A DNA stretch of 49,714 bases from an uncultured Porphyromonadaceae bacterium (GTDB taxonomy: Bacteria > Bacteroidota > Bacteroidia > Bacteroidales > Muribaculaceae): contig CAMWVA010000008.1 of the NCBI GenBank assembly GCA_947177575.1, forward strand, positions 1-49,714, written 5' to 3'. The notes under the pieces are model-generated. The model was given only the letters and a program-made list of their open reading frames with translations, did not search any database and was not told the origin of the DNA. The position numbers and the translations under genes are program-made. Each line of letters begins with the position of its first letter. The stretch's first letter is position 1. Shown here piece by piece: positions 1 to 6,982 of the stretch.

Positions 1-955
1 AGTACACAGGCAGACCGCAAAGACGGTCATTTTCGATGACCATGATACCGCTGCCAGCATCCTTGGGAGTAGCCTCAAGTATTGCCTTAGTAGCCTCGGT
101 CATTACCCATACCATACCCACGGCGGAATATCCCTTACTCAGCAGGGCAGCCTTGCCCATATTAAGCTCTTTAAACGTTTTATTCCCCGGAGCGCTCAGC
201 GCTATACCTTTCTTGCCGACTAACGGCCCCTTTATCTTACAATTTTTGAGCTGTGTGCGCGAGAACAGCATCTTATTAATATCTCTTACGATGCTGTGAG
301 GCATACGCTCCTTAGCTATTGACTCGATTTTACCGTTGCTATTAAATATCGACTGTGAGGTCATACGCACATAAGCTCCGATACGCTGCTGTACAGCCGG
401 TATGGAGTCCAAATCTATTTTCTGAGCCTCCAATTCCTCGCCTTCGGCGACAAAAGTACCTTCTATGTCTCCGACTACCGGCCATTCGTAACGACCTGAC
501 AGACCCGTAGGTATACGCACACCTATCTTATGCCATATAAGCTCGGCCTCAACCGGCTCCAATATCTCACCTATAGTAAGAGGCTGTAATGCTCCGTCAT
601 TAAGGTCGTCGGTGACATGAGTGTTGACAGCCACACCGGTAACATCCGGAGTAACCGTTGTGCCGCCGGCAGCCTCCCCTTCGCGCAGCAGTATCTCAAG
701 CGGACGGGTCGGGTCCTCCAGCAGACGGGCACGCACATACTGTGTCAGTGTCTGGCGCTGACGCTGTGGCATAGTGCCGGCCTGACTTATACCTTCGGCT
801 GCAATCTCGATTTCAATGAGCTGCTTTTCGCGCAGCAGCTCGTTAAACTCGGTGGTCTCCTCGTCGGTGCGCTGGCGCTTTTCGGTGCGCAGTGTCTCGG
901 CCATAGCACGCAGTCTGGTGCTGATTTCGCGCAGCCTTGCAAATTTTTTCTTCAT
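1..955 (-). CDS. HK97-family major capsid protein (3' end cut by window edge)
   Basis: The frame is open from the ATG at 955 to the window edge, giving about 318 residues. The first 60 residues are charged and helical (MKKKFARLREIS, then a K/E/R-rich stretch), as in the N-terminal delta/scaffold domain that the prohead protease removes in HK97 phages. The mature part begins near an alanine/glycine region and contains a section with EPVEAELIWHKIG, an EGTFVAEGEELE loop resembling the E-loop, and QRIGAYVRMTSQSIFN, all typical of capsid proteins. It follows the prohead protease by 47 nt, which is the canonical order. The product would form the icosahedral shell. The C-terminal P and A domains are partly off the window. 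Confidence 0.9.
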   Translation of the reverse strand, partial: MKKKFARLREISTRLRAMAETLRTEKRQRTDEETTEFNELLREKQLIEIEIAAEGISQAGTMPQRQRQTLTQYVRARLLEDPTRPLEILLREGEAAGGTTVTPDVTGVAVNTHVTDDLNDGALQPLTIGEILEPVEAELIWHKIGVRIPTGLSGRYEWPVVGDIEGTFVAEGEELEAQKIDLDSIPAVQQRIGAYVRMTSQSIFNSNGKIESIAKERMPHSIVRDINKMLFSRTQLKNCKIKGPLVGKKGIALSAPGNKTFKELNMGKAALLSKGYSAVGMVWVMTEATKAILEATPKDAGSGIMVIENDRLCGLPVY

Positions 956-1002
956 GTCTCTATCCCTATATTACTATATTAATATATATTTTTTTACTCG
1001 GC

Positions 1003-1632
1003 TTACTCAGCAGCCCTCTCCATCTCGGCCGCTTGGGCCTCAATAGCGGACTGCATGGCAGCATCCGGTCCGGCGGCATCAGCATAACGACGCAGGCTGA
1101 CAGATGTCTGAGGATAAGCTGGAGTAACGACCAGCGAAAAATCCGCAACCTCACGCACGGCAGTGACCTCGCAGTGATACACAGTCTTATCCCCCTTCTT
1201 CGACCGGCTTACCTTATATCCCCCTCTGGCCGGGATAAAGGCAAATGAGCAGCCGGATATATCACCACGACGCACAAGCTCCAGAGCTTTGTCGCCGTCT
1301 ACGGTGTGCGGTGCATCAAAAGCAAAATATACGCCGTCATCATGTACATCATAACTGAGTGTACCTCTGCCCTCCTGTGACCGGCCTAAAAGTTGCTGCG
1401 GGTCATGATTCAGGGTCATCTTGATGTCGCAACGGTCTAACAGCTCACGGGTAATGGCGCCGGGCATTATCACCTCGCGTATCTCCTCATCCTCATACCG
1501 CGCTACTAAGCCCTCCTGTCCGAAGACTATTGCACAGCCCTCGATTGTGCGTCCCGGTGTGCCGTCGGCCGCCGAACGTATTTTGAGCGGCGTAGCACAC
1601 CGTGTGTATATTGTTGTGATCTGCTTATCCAT
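1003..1632 (-). CDS. HK97-type prohead (maturation) protease, U35/S78 family
   Basis: This 209-residue protein has the layout of phage prohead proteases, which cleave the capsid delta domain after assembly. An N-terminal beta-rich part contains EGCAIVFGQEG and VIMPGAITRELL. The probable catalytic His is in the LNHDPQQLLGR motif (His76), and the probable catalytic Ser is in DISGCSFAF (about Ser129), followed by a conserved acidic stretch VTAVREVADFSLV. Family length is usually 180-230 residues, so this is full length. It sits between portal and capsid, as in HK97. The C-terminal tail is alanine- and glutamate-rich, which is common in these enzymes and may tether the protease to the scaffold. 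Confidence 0.92.
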   Translation of the reverse strand: MDKQITTIYTRCATPLKIRSAADGTPGRTIEGCAIVFGQEGLVARYEDEEIREVIMPGAITRELLDRCDIKMTLNHDPQQLLGRSQEGRGTLSYDVHDDGVYFAFDAPHTVDGDKALELVRRGDISGCSFAFIPARGGYKVSRSKKGDKTVYHCEVTAVREVADFSLVVTPAYPQTSVSLRRYADAAGPDAAMQSAIEAQAAEMERAAE

Positions 1633-1687
1633 ACTTACATTTTGTCAGATTACATAATAGATATCGCTATCCGGCTCTTACAGATTG

Positions 1688-2950
1688 TCAGCCCACCTGC
1701 GGTCCGGACGACTGAGCCAGCTCCGTAACCGGCTTGAGATTGGCGCTGACAAACTGTACATCACCACCCTCTACCGGTGTTTTACCGTGCCGGCGCCTTG
1801 CCTCGTTAGGAGTGTCGATACCGGCGGCTATACGCTTTTCCTGATACGTCATTTGCGTCGTTAAATCGCAGGCATGTATAGCGTCCCGGTCAAACCGATA
1901 CTTGCAGTACCGTCCCTCATCCGGTGTGAGCAGCTTACGCCGCAGCTCGCACTCAATTTGAGTGAGCATCGGCGACAGCGTATCCGATAAAAACGATACG
2001 TTAGCCATTTCGGCACTCTTATAGTTGTTACTCGTATCGTCAAAGACAAACGACGGATGCACACCGAAAAAGCGGCAAATTTCGCGCACCGTAAACTTAC
2101 GCGACTCCAAAAACTGCATGTCGCTCGAGTTAAGGGTCCAAGGGTGAAACTCGGCCTTACCCGGCATCGAAGAGATGCCCACACGACGCTTAATATTATC
2201 CCATACCTTGCCGGCAAGTGACTCAAGAGCGTTGTCCTGATACTCGCCCATGCCGAAAACTCCGGACTCGTTGGTGATAAATCCCCTGACGTTACCGCCG
2301 GTCTCAAACCGGTACAGCGTCTCGATGTCGCCTGCCCTGGCTATTTTGCCCACAATCCTACAAAACGTGGTTATCGCCCAGCCGTCTGTCTGGCCCGGAC
2401 CATACCCTTTGAGCACGATAATATCCTCCTCATCGAGAGTCCTGACAACATGCTGTTCAACGTCATTAACCGAGTAGATACGCGACTGGCTATCGTAGCC
2501 TACCGTACCGGTATTGAGCAGCACAAGGCTCTCAAGCTCGCCGTCACTCAGTGACCACTGAGGCACAATGTAGGCCACCCGGTTAAGTAATATCTGTGTC
2601 ACCGTCTGCCGCCAGAAGTCAAAGGCATTGATAGTGCTGTTAGGCTCGACCTCGAGCAACCACCATTCACGGCCACGACGGTCAGGCTCGTAAATATCGG
2701 CATCACGCAGACGCAGCTTGAGCAGCGGCAGTTTGGCCACCGATTCCGACAGCAGACGCACGCACCTGTAGACCGTTGCTATTTGCAACACCGCCGGCAC
2801 CGAAGCATCCATAGACAACCGGTCAGGCCACACCGTCAGCGACGGGTCAACCTCAACGGGCAGCGCCTGCTGCTCACGTCTGTGTAATCGTTTTTTTCGG
2901 CCGAATAGTCTCACGTATTGTGTCGGGTTAATTGTTAGCGGAGACAACAT
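1688..2950 (-). CDS. Phage portal protein, HK97 family
   Basis: The 420-residue product is a portal protein: the dodecameric ring at the capsid vertex through which DNA enters. Family marks are an N-terminal YRCVRLLSESVAKLPL helix, LEVEPNSTINAFDFW, and near the C-terminal third SNNYKSAEMANVSFLSD followed by TLSPMLTQIECELRR. I chose the ATG at 2950. A longer reading from a TTG at 3001 would run through a tandem palindrome (2982-3002) that looks regulatory, and its first 17 residues are not portal-like. An AGGAGG lies only one base before this ATG, which is too close to act normally; Bacteroidetes rarely depend on it. The gene lies between terminase and protease. Confidence 0.9.
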   Translation of the reverse strand: MLSPLTINPTQYVRLFGRKKRLHRREQQALPVEVDPSLTVWPDRLSMDASVPAVLQIATVYRCVRLLSESVAKLPLLKLRLRDADIYEPDRRGREWWLLEVEPNSTINAFDFWRQTVTQILLNRVAYIVPQWSLSDGELESLVLLNTGTVGYDSQSRIYSVNDVEQHVVRTLDEEDIIVLKGYGPGQTDGWAITTFCRIVGKIARAGDIETLYRFETGGNVRGFITNESGVFGMGEYQDNALESLAGKVWDNIKRRVGISSMPGKAEFHPWTLNSSDMQFLESRKFTVREICRFFGVHPSFVFDDTSNNYKSAEMANVSFLSDTLSPMLTQIECELRRKLLTPDEGRYCKYRFDRDAIHACDLTTQMTYQEKRIAAGIDTPNEARRRHGKTPVEGGDVQFVSANLKPVTELAQSSGPQVG

Positions 2951-2981
2951 GCCTCCTACATACCCTGCGCGATACCCCCGT

Positions 2982-3002
2982 TTTGCGCAAACTTTGCGCA
3001 AA
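2982..3002. promoter_or_regulatory. Tandem TTTGCGCAAA palindromes before the portal gene
   Basis: Two perfect 10-bp palindromes TTTGCGCAAA stand at 2982-2991 and 2993-3002, 11 bp centre to centre, which places them on about the same face of the helix. They lie 30-50 bp upstream of the portal ATG in an otherwise gene-free gap of about 215 bp after terL. Spacing and symmetry suggest a protein-binding site, perhaps for a late-gene regulator. No factor is identified. Confidence 0.4.
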
Positions 3003-3165
3003 ATACCCCAAACTTTAACAATCTTTAACTATAATACCCAATTCTCACTGCCTAATCCCTATTTCCTGCCTCCCCGTTACCAGCGCGAAGCAGGTTGCCG
3101 CCCGGAGCTCTGCTCCGATTACCCGTCCGTGCCTCCCGGTTCTGTGAGCGAGCTGTTTGCCGCGC

Positions 3166-4884
3166 CTACTCCGCCGTCCTGTACAGCTCGGCAAACAGCT
3201 TATGGCACATCAGCATCGTGATCACACCGTCGATACGCTGTGTGTCCTGTCTCTTTTCGGGCTTACAGTTGTCGAGACTGTCCGTCATCAGCACGGCATT
3301 GCCAAAGCAATAGTGATTAATCGGGTTGGAGTTAATGATAATATGCCCTGTCCGAGCTCCAACCTCGAAGCTCTCGCAAGCCGAGGTAAATGCACCCAAA
3401 GTCTGCGGTACTGCCCGGAGCACATGCCCCGCTCCGGAAGCGTGTAGCATGTTTACCGGCTCCTTAGCCTTATAGCTATCATAACCTATTGCCACTATAT
3501 TGAGATACGGCTGTAGACCTAATATATACTCGACAATACACCGGTAGTCTATAACATCTCCCGGCGTCAAACGCAGATGTCCCTGGGCTGCCCAGCCCCG
3601 GTACAGACGCTCGTTAGGATGATCCGTCAAAGCGCCTTCCGGGAAGAAATAAGCCGTATAATAGAAAAAGCTCTTAATATCCCGTATATAGATACCCCAC
3701 GTCACGGCCGAAAAGTCACCACGCACCGAAAGGTCCATTGATACCGTAGCCGCCGGTCGTCCTTTAATGTCGGTCAGCTCAATTTTGCGGCTCATCTCTC
3801 TGGCAAGCTTAGCCGGTATCCATGACTTGCGGTCATCGACACAATAGATGTTAAGCAGCTTGGTCCGAAATGCTAACTTAGCCTCAGCCCCCTCACGCTG
3901 GGCACGACGCCACTCGCTCTCATAAAATTCCGGGTGTACCGTAATGCCGAGGTGTGGGTGTACCTTACGCCATGTAACAGGGTCGTCCTCACGGTCGCCG
4001 ATGTCAGGCTCAAATAAGTGCGCAAAAAGCGTATCGTCCGGACAGTTACCTAATAATACCTGCTTATATCCCTCTAACATGCCGTAAAAAGGCCCGTCGA
4101 AAACATCGGAGGCTGTGGTAATAATCACCGTCAGCGGATTGTCACGCACGCCCATTGATGTAGTGAGCACTTGAAACAGTGTGGCATCACGTGCCTGAGA
4201 ATACTCGTCCATGATGATGACCGAGGCGTTAAGGCCGTCCTTCGTGCGTGCATTGGCTGTCAGACACTGCGCAAATGCCGGACGACTATTCCTCCGCGTA
4301 GGTTTGATGACCTCTTTGTTGACGACATACCGTGTACCTTCAGGGTCGAGCTTGAGCACACAACCCCGAATCACGTCAAAGCACTTTTTAGCCTGATCCT
4401 GCGAGTTTGCGCCGATATAGCTCTCGGCATTGGCATCACCAAACAACAAATCCCACAGCGCGAAGGCGGCCGACCCGGTCGTCTTGCTGAATTTACGTGG
4501 GACATACAGTGCACACTCCCTGACCACCCGGCGCCCATCACGCCAGAACCCGTACACGCTGGCAAACTGAAAACATTGTACCGGTGTCAGACTATAACGC
4601 ACTGAACCGACTTTACCCGGGAAATACAAAAACTCGTAGAAAGCGTAAAACCTTCGCACCCTAAGGGAATCCAGTCCGTACCGGTCACACATCTCCAGGA
4701 AGTGCACGACGGCTAACTGCTCCCAAAGGTTGTGTCCTGCCGGGTCCCGTGCAACCGTGCATACATATTGATACAGTCGGCCGTCAACCGTAGCCAGACC
4801 GTAACGGTCTATATCGAGACTTGCCAGCTGTTCCGACACCTGACGCTTGCGCACCATCAGTATCTCTTTCTCCTCCTCGGTCAT
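3166..4884 (-). CDS. terL: Terminase large subunit (DNA-packaging ATPase/nuclease)
   Basis: The 572-residue product carries both terminase activities. The ATPase half shows a phage-type Walker A variant, PRKFSKT at residues 129-135, and a Walker B IIMDEYSQA with Asp226-Glu227, followed by the coupling motif TVIITTASD. The RNase H-like nuclease half has acidic residues at Asp384 (VSMDLSVRGDFSAVTW), Asp469 (AIGYDSYK) and Asp552 (RIDGVITML), which are the metal ligands expected of HK97-type TerL. Length is normal. Its ATG overlaps the stop of the small subunit by one base (TAATG), so the two are translationally coupled. A gap of about 215 bp separates it from the portal gene. Confidence 0.95.
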   Translation of the reverse strand: MTEEEKEILMVRKRQVSEQLASLDIDRYGLATVDGRLYQYVCTVARDPAGHNLWEQLAVVHFLEMCDRYGLDSLRVRRFYAFYEFLYFPGKVGSVRYSLTPVQCFQFASVYGFWRDGRRVVRECALYVPRKFSKTTGSAAFALWDLLFGDANAESYIGANSQDQAKKCFDVIRGCVLKLDPEGTRYVVNKEVIKPTRRNSRPAFAQCLTANARTKDGLNASVIIMDEYSQARDATLFQVLTTSMGVRDNPLTVIITTASDVFDGPFYGMLEGYKQVLLGNCPDDTLFAHLFEPDIGDREDDPVTWRKVHPHLGITVHPEFYESEWRRAQREGAEAKLAFRTKLLNIYCVDDRKSWIPAKLAREMSRKIELTDIKGRPAATVSMDLSVRGDFSAVTWGIYIRDIKSFFYYTAYFFPEGALTDHPNERLYRGWAAQGHLRLTPGDVIDYRCIVEYILGLQPYLNIVAIGYDSYKAKEPVNMLHASGAGHVLRAVPQTLGAFTSACESFEVGARTGHIIINSNPINHYCFGNAVLMTDSLDNCKPEKRQDTQRIDGVITMLMCHKLFAELYRTAE

Positions 4885-5234
4885 TATTTTATAGCTAACA
4901 GTTTGTCGGTAAGCTCGTCTATCGGCCCGGACTTCTCCGGAGTACCTACAAGATCGGCTACAGTCAGCTTGAGTATCTTGAGCTGCTTTGTCACCTCAGC
5001 CATCGCCCCACGCTGTGTCCGAAACGCCGGATGCTCTACCGGCTTACTGCCATACTTACTCTCCTCTATCCCGCATGTCGAGTCAAGCCCCTCGATGTCC
5101 CGGTTAGACATACGCAATGCCAGTACAGCTGACGCCAGACAGTACACCTGTGTCGCCAACTGCGGAGACCATAACCCCGCTTTTTTAAGATCCGTCTGTA
5201 TCGAGCGCCTGATCGAGTCAACAGTCATCTTCAT
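4884..5234 (-). CDS. terS: Terminase small subunit-like protein (P27-like)
   Basis: This 116-residue protein immediately precedes terL and is coupled to it by a one-base overlap. The C-terminal half HPAFRTQRGAMAEVTKQLKI resembles the P27-type small terminase, where a conserved NPA/HPA is followed by a long helix and then a short L-T/S-P segment. Small subunits bind the packaging site and load the large subunit. Assignment rests on position plus this weak pattern. The gap of 120 bp between it and the HNH gene holds a repeated CACTTTTTT/AAAAGTCAC tract and a CCCCT...AGGGG inverted pair (about 5284-5334). A cos site would be expected near here in HNH-encoding phages, but I cannot define one. Confidence 0.72.
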   Translation of the reverse strand: MKMTVDSIRRSIQTDLKKAGLWSPQLATQVYCLASAVLALRMSNRDIEGLDSTCGIEESKYGSKPVEHPAFRTQRGAMAEVTKQLKILKLTVADLVGTPEKSGPIDELTDKLLAIK

Positions 5235-5354
5235 AATTTCACTTTTTTAAATCAATCCCAAAAGTCACTTTTTTGCAAAAATCCCCTCGCACAGAAGGTG
5301 ACCTGCACGGTGAAGTTTACACGGGTAGGGGTCCTTTTAAAAATACCGCCCCGG

Positions 5355-5723
5355 TCAAGCTGTCACATCCGCTCCTTCCGCGCCCAACTCCTCACCGTAG
5401 AATCTACGCATAAACTCGGCCGTCTCGGCTTTGCGGCGTGACGTCTGCTCCGCCTTGCCCTTACTGCCGAGATGCTCATGCTCGCGCTGATGACACTCGG
5501 GACACAGAGGCATGAGATTAGCCGGATCGTATGCCAACCGCTCACGCTCCCAAGGCGTGACGCCCGTCTGTATAGGTTGCACATGGTGCACCTCGCGTGC
5601 CTGGCGTACACGGCCTGCCTGTGCACAGCGCCGGCAAAGCGGCTCACGACTGAGCACCGACAGGCGCAGCTCCCGCCAGCGCCGGTTATTGATAAGCTTA
5701 ATATACTCTCTGTCGCGTGCCAT
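5355..5723 (-). CDS. HNH endonuclease (packaging-associated)
   Basis: The 122-residue product has a clear HNH/zinc fold: CRRCAQAGRVRQAREVHHV, then AYDPANLMPLCPECH and QREHEH. The first CxxC and the later CPEC form the structural zinc site; the HH and H residues form the beta-beta-alpha metal site. I chose the ATG at 5723 (MARDREYIK). A longer reading would overlap the upstream RHH gene, and its extra residues are not HNH-like. HNH genes next to terminases in HK97-like and cos phages are required for terminase cleavage at cos, which is the likely role here. The C-terminal tail is charged and probably disordered. Confidence 0.9.
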   Translation of the reverse strand: MARDREYIKLINNRRWRELRLSVLSREPLCRRCAQAGRVRQAREVHHVQPIQTGVTPWERERLAYDPANLMPLCPECHQREHEHLGSKGKAEQTSRRKAETAEFMRRFYGEELGAEGADVTA

Positions 5724-5730
5724 AATTATA

Positions 5731-6003
5731 CTATATACGTGTCCTGAGTCTATAACCCGCATCCACCCGCGACCGCTCAGCTTCGGCCAGTGCCGTGAAC
5801 ATAGCTGCCACACTATCCTCCTCCGCTGCCTCCTGCTCCTGCTCGCTGGCAGCTGTCCTGTAAGGCTCGACAGTCAACCTCAACAGGGCCGACACCATAG
5901 CCGGGACTCCCCGGAACCCACACCTGTGAGCAAGCACGGTCAGCCGGGAGTGCACCTCCCCGCTGACCGTCACGTTTAAACGTTTTTTTGAAATGTCTGA
6001 CAT
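5731..6003 (-). CDS. Ribbon-helix-helix-like small DNA-binding protein
   Basis: A 90-residue protein with an N-terminal RHH pattern: a short basic strand (KRLNVTVSGEVHSRL) followed by two helices (TVLAHRCGFRGVPAMVSALLRL). The second half is glutamate-rich (EQEQEAAEEDS) and predicted helical. RHH dimers bind operators through the paired strands, so this may repress the late operon or autoregulate. It is the first gene of the leftward packaging operon (RHH, HNH, terS, terL), which makes a regulatory role plausible. Alternatively it is a structural accessory protein. The fold is inferred by eye. Confidence 0.6.
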   Translation of the reverse strand: MSDISKKRLNVTVSGEVHSRLTVLAHRCGFRGVPAMVSALLRLTVEPYRTAASEQEQEAAEEDSVAAMFTALAEAERSRVDAGYRLRTRI

Positions 6004-6096
6004 CTGATATACACCCTATCCCCACAATAATGAGGTAAATTAAGACTCTCAAAGTTAGGAAATATCTATGATATATCCAACGGTTTACGCAAAAAC

Positions 6097-6138
6097 AAAA
6101 AAATCGGACAAACCGTTTCTCAACGTCTTGCCCGATTT
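6097..6138 (-). terminator. Rho-independent terminator of the CRISPR-repeat sRNA
   Basis: Read on the minus strand, AAATCGGGCAA at the 5' side pairs with TTGTCCGATTT at the 3' side (11 bp, one G-U). It encloses a CGTT-GAGA-AACG tetraloop stem and is followed by seven T. This is a textbook intrinsic terminator pointing left. Confidence 0.85.
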
Positions 6139-6182
6139 TGTCTCCTTGTGTAAGATTCCATACTGTTTTTCAGTTTGGGGTT

Positions 6183-6214
6183 GTTTCAATCCACGCACCC
6201 GCGTGGGGTACGAC
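6183..6214 (-). repeat. Solitary CRISPR repeat, type I-C class
   Basis: On the minus strand the 32 nt begin with GTCGTACCCC, fold through a six-pair stem (GTACCC with GGGTGC, one U-G pair) over a five-base loop, and end in GTGCGTGGATTGAAAC. Length, 5' GTCG, stem position and the 3' end match the well-known type I-C repeat family, in which Cas5c (Cas5d) cuts at the base of the stem and leaves an 11-nt handle ending in ATTGAAAC. All of these features are intact. I searched one repeat-plus-spacer length to either side and found no second copy. Confidence 0.85.
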
Positions 6215-6264
6215 TTCCCTAAGTAAAAAGAAGGTTGAAGGAAAAAAAATCTTATTCTGTACCA

Positions 6265-6296
6265 CAAAGATACTCCGAAAGTTGCGAAATATCAAA
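6265..6296 (-). promoter_or_regulatory. Bacteroidetes-type promoter for the CRISPR-repeat sRNA
   Basis: Minus strand: TTTG (6296-6293), 20 nt spacer, TATCTTTG (6272-6265). This fits both consensus boxes exactly (TTTG and TAnnTTTG) with the ideal spacing. Transcription should start near 6260, about 45 nt before the repeat. Confidence 0.8.
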
Positions 6297-6339
6297 CTTT
6301 TCAAGTTTTTTTAGTTACTATTTATACAAATACAGACAC

Positions 6340-6375
6340 AAAAAAAAGCCCTACTGCCGGAGAAGGCAGCAGGGC
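6340..6375 (-). terminator. Terminator of the DUF5053-like gene
   Basis: The arms GCCCTACTGCC (6348-6358) and GGCAGCAGGGC (6365-6375) form an 11-bp stem with one mismatch. On the minus strand the stem is followed by eight T. It lies 42 bp beyond the stop at 6417 and separates this unit from the sRNA unit further left. Confidence 0.85.
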
Positions 6376-6416
6376 GTAACCGGTCGAGCTGATTATTAAA
6401 AAGGATGACGAAATGT

Positions 6417-6677
6417 TTATTTCAGCTCGTCGGCAAAATCCTGAAGCTCGTAGGACAGAGTGTAGAGAGCGTCGCGTAAAGTCTTCATCTCTTCAGGTGT
6501 GAAATCGGCAGGCTTGCCGTTTTTAACGTTGTTATTCAGCTTCTGGCTGAACCAACTGTTTGACTTACCAAAGAAGCGTTGTGCCATGTAGGCACCGTTC
6601 AGAACTTTCAGTAGATCATGTGCAGTCAGAAACTCTACTTTAGAGAGCACGGGATTGTTTTCGCTGTTTGCACACAT
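6417..6677 (-). CDS. DUF5053-like small phage protein
   Basis: An 86-residue protein whose centre, FFGKSNSWFSQKLNNN, and following NGKPADFTPEEMKTLRDAL match what I remember of DUF5053, a family found in Bacteroidetes phages and mobile elements. The pattern FGKS-W-x(2)-KLN looks like a helix-turn-helix core followed by a helical tail, so nucleic-acid binding is possible; function is unknown. It is a one-gene or two-gene unit with its own terminator, placed next to the CRISPR-repeat sRNA between the packaging and replication operons, a usual site for accessory genes. Two GGATTGAAAA direct repeats (6685-6694, 6700-6709) lie just before its ATG on the opposite strand. Confidence 0.7.
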   Translation of the reverse strand: MCANSENNPVLSKVEFLTAHDLLKVLNGAYMAQRFFGKSNSWFSQKLNNNVKNGKPADFTPEEMKTLRDALYTLSYELQDFADELK

Positions 6678-6758
6678 GGGACAAGGATTGAAAAAAATTG
6701 GATTGAAAATTATAAATTAATACAATGCTTCCCCGGAGGAGAGTCGGGGAAACACGTC

Positions 6759-6908
6759 TTAGTCATGCTCGTCATTGAGCAGGGTGGTAAGATGGTGTCG
6801 AATTTCAACCTTTAACCATCTTTTACGACCTTTGTCCTTTATCAGACGGAAGTTAGTGAGCATAGCCACAAGGTCTTCGACTTCCTTTTTGAAGGTTTCG
6901 TCATCCAT
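6759..6908 (-). CDS. Small 49-residue phage protein, unknown
   Basis: An ATG at 6908 opens a 49-residue frame (MDDETFKKEVEDLVAML...RKRWLKVEIRHH...LNDEHD) ending at TAA 6759-6761. It is predicted wholly helical, with an acidic N-terminus and a basic middle. A Bacteroidetes-type promoter with an internal palindrome stands 26 bp upstream (6934-6964), which supports expression. The small size, charge and position beside an RNA anti-CRISPR candidate resemble anti-defence or regulator genes, but I recognise no family. The DUF5053-like gene follows after about 80 nt and may be cotranscribed. Confidence 0.6.
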   Translation of the reverse strand: MDDETFKKEVEDLVAMLTNFRLIKDKGRKRWLKVEIRHHLTTLLNDEHD

Positions 6909-6933
6909 ATAATTAAATTATTTAATGACGAAA

Positions 6934-6964
6934 CAAAGTTAGTAAACTTTTATTTACTAAACAA
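6934..6964 (-). promoter_or_regulatory. Promoter with overlapping operator palindrome
   Basis: Minus strand: TTG (6964-6962), 20 nt, TAACTTTG (6941-6934). Inside the spacer, TTAGTAAA (6939-6946) and TTTACTAA (6953-6960) form a perfect 8-bp inverted repeat overlapping the -7 box, the position of a repressor site. It would drive the 49-residue gene and probably the DUF5053-like gene. Confidence 0.65.
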
Positions 6965-6982
6965 TTTTCAAGGCATTTTTCT

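Larger units (their letters stand above)
6097..6260 (-). ncRNA. Small RNA with a solitary type I-C CRISPR repeat (candidate RNA anti-CRISPR)
   Basis: The unit is bounded by a canonical Bacteroidetes promoter (6265-6296) and a strong terminator (6097-6138), so a transcript of about 160 nt is expected. It starts with a U-rich leader of about 45 nt, then carries one 32-nt type I-C-like CRISPR repeat (6214 down to 6183), a short ACTG-A5-CAGT hairpin, and the terminator. No cas gene and no second repeat lie nearby. Solitary repeat units in prophages are known to work as RNA anti-CRISPRs (Racrs): they occupy the crRNA-processing or 5'-handle-binding Cas subunits and yield dead complexes. That role is inferred here. 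A crRNA-like guide using the 35 nt after the repeat is the main alternative. A 60-codon frame through the unit starts at a TTG inside the promoter and is not believable. Confidence 0.75.

Noticed and set aside
2951-3001. N-terminal extension of the portal protein from a TTG
   Set aside because: It would read through the tandem TTTGCGCAAA palindromes and adds Cys/Arg-rich residues foreign to portals.
6183-6214. A CRISPR array
   Set aside because: Only one repeat; no second copy at spacer distance on either side and no cas genes, so it is not called an array.
6085-6267. 60-codon frame through the CRISPR-repeat sRNA
   Set aside because: It starts at a TTG within the promoter box, runs through the repeat and the terminator stem, and has no protein-like pattern.
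6685-6709. Two GGATTGAAAA copies resembling the I-C handle
   Set aside because: Only nine to ten bases match, no stem precedes them, and they lie on the opposite strand in front of the DUF5053-like gene; probably a short direct repeat.
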